From Desulfobacteraceae bacterium (GTDB lineage: Bacteria; Desulfobacterota; DSM-4660; Desulfatiglandales; JALVMZ01): 12,796 nt of DNA. The notes beneath the pieces are model-generated. The model searched no databases, was not told where the DNA came from, and saw only the letters and a program-made list of their open reading frames with translations. The stretch covers positions 1 through 12,796 of the forward strand of contig JALVMZ010000341.1 of NCBI GenBank assembly GCA_027032655.1. Direction: 5' to 3'. Shown here piece by piece: positions 1 through 5,677 of the stretch; the first letter of the stretch is position 1; every line of letters begins with the position of its first letter. Made by a program: the position numbers and the translations under genes.

Positions 1-744
1 GGTAGATTTTAAATGATCATATAAAGATACATCAGGAACTACATCACCAACTCTTGCGGAAGGTATATGTGAAGTATATATCATTAATAAACTATCAAAG
101 TGTTCAAACCATAATAAGAGATTTTCTTTTTTATGCTTTAATTTTGAAAGAGAACTTATAAACTGCTCAAAAAGTGCTCTGTATTCTTCAATTGCTCTCT
201 CTTTATCCAGAGGAACAATTTCATCTCTTTTATCAGGGAATATATTATTGGGTGAGAGAGCCTTTAATGGATAACGAAAGGAAAAATCTTCAGATGAATC
301 AAAACTATTTTCTTCTTGCAATATCTGCTCAAATATAGGAAACAATCGGGTTTTTAAATAATCTTTTATCGGGGTTTTTCTATTATATTCTGATTCAAAT
401 GTATCCCTGTCCCAGCCGCTACTTATTCTATCAGCTATCGCTATTATCCATTGAAGTGGAGTTTCGGGATTATGATGACCTGAAACAAGATTTATAAAAG
501 GGTCTTTATCTCCCCATTTAGGATCATTAAATTGAAATGGTAATATATCTTTATATTTTTCAATAAAGGCACAGCTATAAATAGCATGATAATGAGAGTA
601 ATGGCCCTTATAAGATGGTAGATAAACACTTTCATGACGATTAATATAGTCTTCCTCGATTTTCATAATAGATTTGTCAGCAAATTTGCCAATATCATGT
701 AGAAAACCAGCAATCGCAATTTTTAAGGTAGTCTGATCAACCAT
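1..744 (-). CDS. cas10: Cas10/Csm1, type III CRISPR effector large subunit (N-terminal part, cut by window edge)
   Basis: This is the N-terminal 248 codons of the large subunit of a type III CRISPR interference complex. In this family the full protein makes cyclic oligoadenylates with its Palm domain on target-RNA binding and often cuts DNA with an HD domain. The start ATG (744-742) follows a good Shine-Dalgarno, AAGGAGAA. Visible are the HD signature HDIGK (His16-Asp17), a second His cluster SGHHNP (about 88-93) followed by ADRISSGWDR, and IPS...PDVSLYDH (about 227-244), the sequence that joins the HD region to the first Palm domain in Cas10 proteins. The HD motif is intact, so DNase activity is plausible. 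The GGDD cyclase motif lies beyond the window. The DVSLYDH form resembles Csm1 (III-A) more than Cmr2, but the subtype needs the missing genes. It probably has its own promoter at 893-922. Confidence 0.9.
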   Translation of the reverse strand, partial: MVDQTTLKIAIAGFLHDIGKFADKSIMKIEEDYINRHESVYLPSYKGHYSHYHAIYSCAFIEKYKDILPFQFNDPKWGDKDPFINLVSGHHNPETPLQWIIAIADRISSGWDRDTFESEYNRKTPIKDYLKTRLFPIFEQILQEENSFDSSEDFSFRYPLKALSPNNIFPDKRDEIVPLDKERAIEEYRALFEQFISSLSKLKHKKENLLLWFEHFDSLLMIYTSHIPSARVGDVVPDVSLYDHLKST

Positions 745-892
745 AATTATTTCTCCTTGATAAATCTCATCTTTCAGTAAGAATCTCATATATAAGTATA
801 TTAAATGAATATATCATAATCTCAGATAGAACTATTATTTTGTGGTTCTCATTGATATTATTTATTAAAGATTATTTTTTGTTGTGGTTAGA

Positions 893-922
893 ATTATACT
901 TGATTACTCTATTTTTCAACAA
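893..922 (-). promoter_or_regulatory. Putative cas10 promoter
   Basis: On the minus strand a perfect -10 hexamer TATAAT (893-898) lies 18 nt from a weak -35-like TTGTTG (917-922). The palindrome at 923-936 abuts the -35 on its upstream side. A poor -35 beside a palindrome centred near -43 would suit an activator-dependent promoter. This is inferred from spacing only. Confidence 0.45.
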
Positions 923-937
923 TGGCAATGTTGCCAA
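917..937 (-). promoter_or_regulatory. Candidate operator, copy 1 (upstream of cas10)
   Basis: A 14-bp near-palindrome at 923-936 has arms TGGCAA/TTGCCA around a 2-bp centre. The surrounding 21 bp (917-937) match the segment at 3569-3589 upstream of cas6 at 17 of 21 positions. Two of the four differences (one in each arm) are compensating, keeping the dyad intact. That is the pattern expected of a binding site for a dimeric regulator. Confidence 0.5.
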
Positions 938-962
938 CCTGATAATAATAAAAAAAATAATT

Positions 963-1361
963 TTATCTAACATATCTATTCATTCCTGAGATGTATTTAT
1001 ATTCATCATAATCTTTCATGCTCTTTTCCCTGAATTTTATATAGGAATGTATATCTTTTATTACCAATCTTATTCCGTATTTTAATATTTGATGCCTTAG
1101 AAGTGCCGAAGCCCTGTTCAAGATTACAAGATCTATCTCTTTGTTAGTGATATTTGAAAGTATGTTTATATAGTTAAGAATATCCAGACCTTCAGGAGGG
1201 GTTTTAAAATATATTGCAAGATCAAGGTCACTGTTCTTTCTTGATTTGCCTTTTGAATAGGAGCCAAAGAGGAGGGCAAAAAGCACATTGTCATCTTTTA
1301 GAAGATAACTTTTAATGGCGGTAATATTTTTATCTATTTTATTCATCTTATCAGCTACCAT
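963..1361 (-). CDS. MntA-like minimal nucleotidyltransferase, no HEPN partner seen
   Basis: This 132-aa protein belongs to the minimal nucleotidyltransferase (MNT) family. The signature GSYSKGKS...SDLDLAI (residues 33-50) supplies the GS pair and Asp45/Asp47, and EIDLVILN supplies the third acidic residue, Asp77. The C-terminal part (LLRHQILKYGIRLVIKD, then a Tyr-rich helix) is typical of MntA antitoxins, which AMPylate the HEPN toxin HepT. All catalytic acids are present, so it should be active. No HEPN gene is adjacent in this window. The gene sits 67 nt after the ring-nuclease gene and before cas10 on the same strand, so it is probably part of the CRISPR locus. The start at 1361 has no clear Shine-Dalgarno; Met6 (1346) is an alternative. 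Family is confident; its role here is unknown. Confidence 0.8.
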   Translation of the reverse strand: MVADKMNKIDKNITAIKSYLLKDDNVLFALLFGSYSKGKSRKNSDLDLAIYFKTPPEGLDILNYINILSNITNKEIDLVILNRASALLRHQILKYGIRLVIKDIHSYIKFREKSMKDYDEYKYISGMNRYVR

Positions 1362-1428
1362 TATCTATAAATTCTATTTAAATTCAAGGATTTTACCTTA
1401 ATTTCCATCTCCATTTATATCTCTGGGA

Positions 1429-2553
1429 CTAATAAACAATTTCCATTCTGGATTTATCCAATTTTATGCCATATCTGGTGTTGGGTCTTGTTCCAATGGA
1501 TGCTATCTCCAGTTCATTCAATGCATAACTTCCAAATCTATTAAGTATGGCACTCTTTATTTTCCCTTTATACATGTTAAAATTTTCCTGACTGAGGTCT
1601 GTTACACCCCCTTTACTCATGTCTGTTATGGATCGGGTGCCGGAGATTCTCCGGTATAGTTCTGTTATTTTATCCTGGGATTGATATATCCCCTGTATAT
1701 CCAAGAAGCAGTCTATACATGATCCACATTCACTGGTATCTTTTGTGCAATCCTTTTTTGTTTTTACAAAAAAGGTGTAAATAGCCAACCATGATGGCAT
1801 CATATCAAGTTCAATCCCTTTATAAATTATCTTTCTGGTAATAAGATTTACAGTTAGATGACTTTTTGGTTCTTTTATAAGAGATAGCATGAGTGTTGCA
1901 GGGTCCATTGGTTTATTGAGCATTTCAGGGGAGAGTTGGTTACGGATGGAAACAAACGGTATATGGATAAGATTTACTCTGGCATATTTTGTTTCCTTAA
2001 ATACAGGATTACCATTTTTATCACGAAGTTCTATGAGTTTTGACTCCTTTGGAGGATAAAAGAAGTCCTTATTGTTTTCAAATTCAGGAGAAACGAGCAC
2101 ATGATACATGCGATCCTGTGCCCTTCCATACATTTGAACAGCCACACTGAGGCATGCACTCATGGTCTTTCTTCCTCCTGCTATGGAGAAAAATACAGCA
2201 GTATCCGGGTCCTTAGTGAGTTCAAATGTTATTTCAAGACAAAGCCTGAGGAGTCTTTCATTGTCCTGTTCGTCGGAAATATCGGGAATCTCAATTCCGT
2301 TTTCATCTTTAATTACATGAATATTCTTATATCCAAAATCTATACCTGCTGGATCCATTCCATACTCTTCCATGTATTTGTAGTAATGTCCGTCCTTTCC
2401 ACCCAGTAAGTGAGCATAGATCATCTCCTTGCCATCCCTTGTGGTTATTACATGAATAGCATCCACTTTCTGCTGATTCTGATGAAGGGCGTAGAGTGTT
2501 TCTGTAATTACCTGTGGGCTGAGTCCTGTTACTGCAAGTAGTATGTTTTTCAT
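1429..2553 (-). CDS. NE0113-family CARF protein, probable CRISPR ring nuclease
   Basis: This 374-aa protein is associated with type III CRISPR loci. The N-terminal CARF-type Rossmann domain has LLAVTGLSPQVITET (residues 5-19) and the signature SIAGGRKTM (123-131). It resembles the NE0113 (TIGR02584/PF09623) family, which databases often label 'ring nuclease Csm6'. Ring nucleases degrade the cyclic oligoadenylates made by Cas10 and so switch the response off; Ser12 and Lys129 are the likely ligand-facing residues by analogy with other CARF ring nucleases. The C-terminal half has a four-Cys cluster (Cys269, 276, 279, 282), possibly a zinc site, and a helix-rich end. No R-x4-6-H motif exists after residue 232, so it lacks the HEPN RNase of true Csm6. 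The gene starts 15 nt after cas6 without a visible Shine-Dalgarno, suggesting translational coupling. Confidence 0.85.
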   Translation of the reverse strand: MKNILLAVTGLSPQVITETLYALHQNQQKVDAIHVITTRDGKEMIYAHLLGGKDGHYYKYMEEYGMDPAGIDFGYKNIHVIKDENGIEIPDISDEQDNERLLRLCLEITFELTKDPDTAVFFSIAGGRKTMSACLSVAVQMYGRAQDRMYHVLVSPEFENNKDFFYPPKESKLIELRDKNGNPVFKETKYARVNLIHIPFVSIRNQLSPEMLNKPMDPATLMLSLIKEPKSHLTVNLITRKIIYKGIELDMMPSWLAIYTFFVKTKKDCTKDTSECGSCIDCFLDIQGIYQSQDKITELYRRISGTRSITDMSKGGVTDLSQENFNMYKGKIKSAILNRFGSYALNELEIASIGTRPNTRYGIKLDKSRMEIVY

Positions 2554-2568
2554 TTTTAAATTAATATG

Positions 2569-3510
2569 TCATGGTTTTTCTATATGATATTTATATTTCC
2601 CAAGCCCAAAAGAGGTCTGTTTACCAATATGGAGCTTTGAGCAGAGCTCTACAAGGGGTAAATACTCTCCTAAATAACCCTGATAGGTGATTGAACCATT
2701 AATTCCGCCCATAAGCATTGATCTGTCCTGCCTGGTGGAATACCTGCGCCAGTCAAACCAGGAGATGGTTGAATTCACTATTTTTACACTGTATGCCCTA
2801 TGAACCAGCCCTCTATAATCAATAACAGGTTCCCCTTCTCCATACTGGTTCAGGATTGATGATGCCCTTCTCAGCATGGCTCTTACAAGAACATGAAATG
2901 GAAGTCTTTCTTCAAGTTGATTCTTATGTTTTACACGGAAAGGAGTTAGAAATTCTACATTTAGCCTTATCTCTTCATCAGGATAATTTTTTGAATTGAC
3001 AAAATTAATTGATGGGATTGTATCATTTAGCTCAATTGTGTCCGTGTCCCTTGAATATATAAGATTATCTCTTTCTTTTACCCAATCAAGCACGAATCTT
3101 CCCCTTTCTCCATTTAGACCCTTGCCAATACCTATCCGCCCCATATGTTTAATCGCATAGATTATATAGGGTATCTGGTAATTTACTTCTCCAAAAAGTA
3201 AGAGTCTGAAATCAAAGGCACTACCCTCCTTAAAAATTTTTTCTCCTGTAAGTGGAGGCTCCAAAACAAACGGATGGGGTGGGATGGGGGACCTTCTGTT
3301 GCATGACTCCACTGCAAGGTGGGTTTCAAACACATGGGTGTAGAGGCATCTGCTTTTCAGATTGCACTGATCACACCTGACACTTTTCAGCACACATACT
3401 ACGCTTTTAAGTGCTCTACCAAATAATCCCCTGATGGTTGAGCCTTTGTAATTGGGTAGCAATGCATCATTAATCAGGAGGCACCTGAATGTATAATTAC
3501 CATAGAGCAT
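2569..3510 (-). CDS. cas6: Cas6-family RAMP endoribonuclease, crRNA processing
   Basis: This 313-aa RAMP protein should cut the pre-crRNA within CRISPR repeats to supply guides to the type III complex. The N-terminal RAMP core opens with an LPNYKGSTIRGLFGRAL segment (about 18-34). A Cys set (CDQC...C at about 46-54) resembles the metal-binding insertion of this Cas6 subgroup (PF10040). The C-terminal glycine-rich motif is recognisable as GYLGEYLPLVEL...HIGKQTSFGLGKY (about 278-308). His residues are available, but the catalytic residue cannot be assigned from sequence alone. It is the first CRISPR gene of the minus-strand run; the next gene starts 15 nt later. Its Shine-Dalgarno is weak (CAGG). 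Two possible promoters and a copy of the shared palindrome lie upstream. Confidence 0.88.
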   Translation of the reverse strand: MLYGNYTFRCLLINDALLPNYKGSTIRGLFGRALKSVVCVLKSVRCDQCNLKSRCLYTHVFETHLAVESCNRRSPIPPHPFVLEPPLTGEKIFKEGSAFDFRLLLFGEVNYQIPYIIYAIKHMGRIGIGKGLNGERGRFVLDWVKERDNLIYSRDTDTIELNDTIPSINFVNSKNYPDEEIRLNVEFLTPFRVKHKNQLEERLPFHVLVRAMLRRASSILNQYGEGEPVIDYRGLVHRAYSVKIVNSTISWFDWRRYSTRQDRSMLMGGINGSITYQGYLGEYLPLVELCSKLHIGKQTSFGLGKYKYHIEKP

Positions 3511-3543
3511 AAAATAGAACCTGATAAATACAATAGGCTCTAT

Positions 3544-3574
3544 ATTTTATCTGGCTATATTTCTAATACAACTC
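3544..3574 (-). promoter_or_regulatory. Proximal cas6 promoter candidate
   Basis: On the minus strand a -10-like TAAAAT (3544-3549) lies downstream of the palindrome at 3575-3588, with a poor -35 region next to the palindrome. The distance from palindrome centre to -10 centre is 35 bp, against 34 bp at the cas10 copy. That matched geometry is the main reason for calling it. Confidence 0.35.
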
Positions 3575-3589
3575 TGGAAATGTTTCCAA
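3569..3589 (-). promoter_or_regulatory. Candidate operator, copy 2 (upstream of cas6)
   Basis: A near-palindrome at 3575-3588 has arms TGGAAA/TTTCCA around the same 2-bp centre as the copy at 923-936. The enclosing 21 bp match that copy at 17 positions, including a shared GTTG on the promoter side (minus strand). It lies about 65 bp upstream of the cas6 start codon. Confidence 0.5.
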
Positions 3590-3595
3590 TTTTCT

Positions 3596-3620
3596 ATTTT
3601 AAATCCTTCTTATTTAAAAT
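3596..3620. repeat. AT-only 9-bp inverted repeat
   Basis: Perfect arms ATTTTAAAT and ATTTAAAAT are separated by CCTTCTT. The stem has no G or C pairs, so it is unlikely to be a strong terminator. It could be a binding site or chance in AT-rich DNA. Confidence 0.3.
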
Positions 3621-3666
3621 GTCCCCAAAATGCAAAAAACGGTGCAACAAAATACAATTAATAGTT

Positions 3667-3694
3667 TTTATATAATTTTTTATTGAAAAGTCAA
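3667..3694 (-). promoter_or_regulatory. Distal promoter candidate for cas6
   Basis: On the minus strand TTGACT (3689-3694) and TATAAA (3667-3672) are separated by 16 nt, a good sigma70-type match by eye. If used, transcription would start near 3660 and the palindrome at 3575-3588 would lie inside the transcript leader, where it could block elongation rather than recruit polymerase. Confidence 0.4.
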
Positions 3695-3759
3695 GTAAAT
3701 TATTCAATATTTGTTCTTCTTTTGAATTAATTCAGATCAGATTCCAGAGGGTGAGTGTT

Positions 3760-4173
3760 TTAGGGAGTTGCTGTCCTCATAAGAAAAAGATTTTCTCCTT
3801 TTTGATTTTTAAATATAACATCTGATTCGGTCTCTTCTATGCCATTCAAAACAATATGGAGAGGACAGTTCTCTGTATTGCAGTCATCCATCTTCAGGAT
3901 ATGAGCACAATTCTTATTTATTATTTTGTCTGGATCAAGATTGAATAACCTGGCAAAGCTCCTGTTTACTTTAATAATCCTGAAATCTTTATTAATAACA
4001 CAGAGGCCCTCATCAACGGTATTAAATATTAAGTCAAGTTCCAAACGGGCTGTTTCAGCATCAAATGCAATCTTGTTTGCCCTCCCTATTGCAGATTCAA
4101 GCTGGGCATTCAGATATTCAAGCTCCTTAATTCTTTTTTCGAGCTCTTTTATCTTTTCCTGGTAATCCACCAT
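3760..4173 (-). CDS. Short coiled-coil/PAS-domain protein, PAS apparently truncated
   Basis: This is a 137-aa cytosolic protein. Residues 1-45 form a charged heptad-like coiled coil (EKIKELEKRIKELEYLNAQL). A PAS domain follows (about 47-137: IFNTVDEGLCVINKDFRIIKVN...) with a Cys-bearing loop, CNTENCPL. In related PAS proteins the strand carrying ATP is followed by an FRD-DG-type turn and a final strand; here the frame stops directly after RTATP, so the last strand is missing. None of the three frames downstream restores a PAS-like continuation. There is no output domain. The ATG lies 3 nt after the adh stop, with AGGA inside the adh end as ribosome-binding site, so the two genes are probably translationally coupled. 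A redox or ligand sensor is possible but unproven. Confidence 0.65.
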   Translation of the reverse strand: MVDYQEKIKELEKRIKELEYLNAQLESAIGRANKIAFDAETARLELDLIFNTVDEGLCVINKDFRIIKVNRSFARLFNLDPDKIINKNCAHILKMDDCNTENCPLHIVLNGIEETESDVIFKNQKGENLFLMRTATP

Positions 4174-4176
4174 TAT

Positions 4177-5229
4177 TTACTGAATCCTCAAAACCCCGGC
4201 GCCGTGCATTTTTCCCTGCTTTAAAAGAACCAGTGCCTTATTTGCATCTTCAAGTGCAAATTCCTGGACATGTGGTCTTATACCTATCTCTTCTGCCAGG
4301 GGTAAAAACTCCTTTGCATCCCTTCTTGTTACATTGGCAACGCTCTTTAGCTCCTTTTCATACCAGAGGTGGGTGGAGTATTCAAGTTCAGGAATTGGTT
4401 CAATCTTCCTTATGGCATTTACCACCATCCTGCCACCCTTTTCAATTATGCGAAGTCCTTCTTTTACAGGTGTTCCAACCGGAGTAAAGTCAATGGCAGA
4501 TCTTAGGGGCCTTGGCGGGGTTTCCCCTGTTACACCAACCCATGATGCCCCCAGTTTTTTTGCCAGCTCCTGGTGTTCTTTCTGCCCTGGCCTTGTAAAT
4601 ACAAAAACATCACATCCCCAGTGCCTTGCAACCTGAATGGCAATATGGGCAGAGGCCCCAAAACCAAATAACCCCAGGATCTCACCCTTCTTGATTCCCG
4701 TAAGCCTTAGTGCCCTGTATCCAATGACCCCTGCACATAGAAGTGGGCCTGCTTCAGTATCAGAAAAGCCCGCAGGTATGGGATAAGCAAACTCTTCATG
4801 AACCACTGTGAACTCCGCATATCCCCCATGGGCATGGAGTCCTGTGGCACGGAACTCATCGCAGAGATTCTCATCTCCCCTTTCACAAAACCTGCAATGC
4901 CCACAGCTTGAATTAATCCATGCAACCCCCACTCTGTCTCCCTTTTTGTAATTCTTTACTTCTGGACCTGTTGCCTCAACCCTTCCGACTATTTCGTGAC
5001 CCAGAATTATAGGGAATTGAGGGGGATGAAGTCGTGCTTCTATCTCATCAATCTCAGTATGGCATACACCGCATGCCTTTACACTGATCAGTATCTCATT
5101 TCCCTGGCACTCAGGAATTGGAATATCCATTGATTCAAGGGGGGCTTCTTTTAAAGGTAGCGATGGTATTCTTCTGTTACCATCTTTGATATCAATTTCA
5201 CAGTGCTCTTTTAATGCCATTGCTTTCAT
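4177..5229 (-). CDS. Zinc-dependent alcohol dehydrogenase, adh_fam_2 type
   Basis: This 350-aa cytosolic medium-chain dehydrogenase should interconvert an alcohol and an aldehyde or ketone with NAD(P)+. Catalytic zinc ligands are visible: Cys53-Gly-Val-Cys56-His57, the GHE at 77-79 and Cys165 in GPLLCAGV. The structural zinc has all four Cys (109, 112, 115, 123). The nucleotide-binding loop is GLFGFGASAH (186-195), and the later IDFTPVGTPVKEGL segment resembles the adh_fam_2 (TIGR02822) subgroup rather than classical AdhP. The substrate cannot be told. The start at 5229 follows GAGGGA at a suitable distance. It is the first gene of a two-gene unit with the PAS protein. It may have no functional link to the CRISPR genes downstream. 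Confidence 0.85.
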   Translation of the reverse strand: MKAMALKEHCEIDIKDGNRRIPSLPLKEAPLESMDIPIPECQGNEILISVKACGVCHTEIDEIEARLHPPQFPIILGHEIVGRVEATGPEVKNYKKGDRVGVAWINSSCGHCRFCERGDENLCDEFRATGLHAHGGYAEFTVVHEEFAYPIPAGFSDTEAGPLLCAGVIGYRALRLTGIKKGEILGLFGFGASAHIAIQVARHWGCDVFVFTRPGQKEHQELAKKLGASWVGVTGETPPRPLRSAIDFTPVGTPVKEGLRIIEKGGRMVVNAIRKIEPIPELEYSTHLWYEKELKSVANVTRRDAKEFLPLAEEIGIRPHVQEFALEDANKALVLLKQGKMHGAGVLRIQ

Positions 5230-5360
5230 ATCTTTTCCCTCTCAGGCAGGCTTTAAGTGAATCAGAATTTTTCAGTTTTGTCCCATTGCTTATCTAATTT
5301 TTTCAATATAAGGACAATAATATCAAGTGAAAAGATACAGTTCCCGGCTTTTTAAATGAT

Positions 5361-5389
5361 TTGACCATTTTAAATAATTAATATATAAA
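5361..5389 (+). promoter_or_regulatory. Putative sigma70-type promoter for the selA operon
   Basis: TTGACC (5361-5366) and TATAAA (5384-5389) are separated by exactly 17 nt within AT-rich DNA. Transcription would begin near 5396, giving a selA leader of about 280 nt that contains the palindromic element. No nearer plus-strand hexamer pair is as good. Confidence 0.5.
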
Positions 5390-5532
5390 CCAGAAGGGTT
5401 TTAATAGAATAGTATTAATAGCCTTTTATCACATGGGTTTCATCTTTATTATAACCTTAAAGTATAGAGGGAAAGCTTTGCAAAACTCAATTAAATGATA
5501 TCTTTTTTTCAACATATATCTGGAATTACCTT

Positions 5533-5613
5533 GTCTGTCATGCTGAGGGGCAAAGCCCCGAAGCATCTCATAGATCCTTCGGGGGTCTTTCAGACACCCT
5601 CAGGATGACAGAC
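5533..5613. repeat. 81-bp palindromic interspersed-repeat-like element
   Basis: Terminal arms of 17 nt (5533-5549 and 5597-5613; core TGTCATGCTGAGGG versus CCCTCAGGATGACA) are inverted with one mismatch. Inside are a GGGGC-AAA-GCCCC hairpin (5547-5559) and a second inverted pair, CCCCGAAG/CTTCGGGG (5556-5563/5577-5584). The layout TGTCATnCTGAG...GAAG-ATCT...AGATCCTTC...CTCAGnATGACA resembles a REP/MITE-like family seen between genes in many bacteria; that identification is from memory. It carries no transposase. It is GC-rich against AT-rich surroundings and would fold strongly in the selA leader. Confidence 0.7.
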
Positions 5614-5677
5614 GGAATATGAATCATTTTTGCAAAGTTCTTCTTATAGGGTTTTAAATTTATTAATAAGGGTTATT

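Larger units (their letters stand above)
745..962. other. Gene-free AT-rich spacer upstream of cas10
   Basis: This 218-bp spacer lies between the end of the nucleotidyltransferase gene and cas10. It holds the palindrome at 923-936, a perfect TATAAT at 893-898 (minus strand) and the cas10 ribosome-binding site. I checked it for a HEPN-type partner gene and found only very short open frames. No clear hairpin-plus-T-run terminator is present, although a T-run follows the upstream gene on the minus strand. Confidence 0.7.
3511..3759. other. AT-rich intergenic region upstream of cas6
   Basis: This 249-bp spacer contains the operator copy at 3569-3589, two promoter candidates, a perfect 9-bp inverted repeat with a 7-nt loop (3596-3604/3612-3620) and a 12-bp palindrome TGAATTAATTCA (3723-3734). 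No direct repeats of CRISPR-array type are present. There is no convincing rho-independent terminator for the upstream adh/PAS pair, so read-through into cas6 cannot be excluded. Confidence 0.6.
5230..5677. other. Divergent intergenic region between adh and selA
   Basis: About 450 bp separate the divergent adh and selA genes. The region holds a good plus-strand promoter (5361-5389), the 81-bp palindromic element (5533-5613) and the selA ribosome-binding site. No RNA gene or credible small coding frame was seen. The minus-strand promoter for adh is not obvious; only weak hexamer pairs occur. Confidence 0.6.

Noticed and set aside
767..817. Sixteen-codon minus-strand frame just before cas10, possible leader peptide
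   Set aside because: Very short, in AT-rich DNA, with no convincing ribosome-binding site.
745..962. Search for a HEPN partner of the nucleotidyltransferase
   Set aside because: All minus-strand frames here are broken by stops within a few tens of bases; no HEPN R-x4-6-H motif.
2101..2409. 102-codon plus-strand frame inside the ring-nuclease gene
   Set aside because: Antisense shadow of a well-supported gene; no recognisable domain.
3511..3759. Possible CRISPR array or leader next to cas6
   Set aside because: No repeated unit of about 25-40 bp with regular spacers is present; only short AT-rich inverted repeats.
3700..3762. Frameshift that would rescue the end of the PAS domain
   Set aside because: Both alternative frames end within about 10 codons and give no PAS-like sequence.
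4233..4925. Several frames overlapping adh on both strands
   Set aside because: They are shadows of the dehydrogenase coding sequence; no family features.
5630..5677. Upstream extension of selA by 16 codons
   Set aside because: Homologues begin at the second Met, which has its own ribosome-binding site; the extension shows no conserved sequence.
5396..5677. Riboswitch or SECIS-like element upstream of selA
   Set aside because: The only strong structure is the palindromic repeat, which matches an interspersed-element pattern rather than a known riboswitch.
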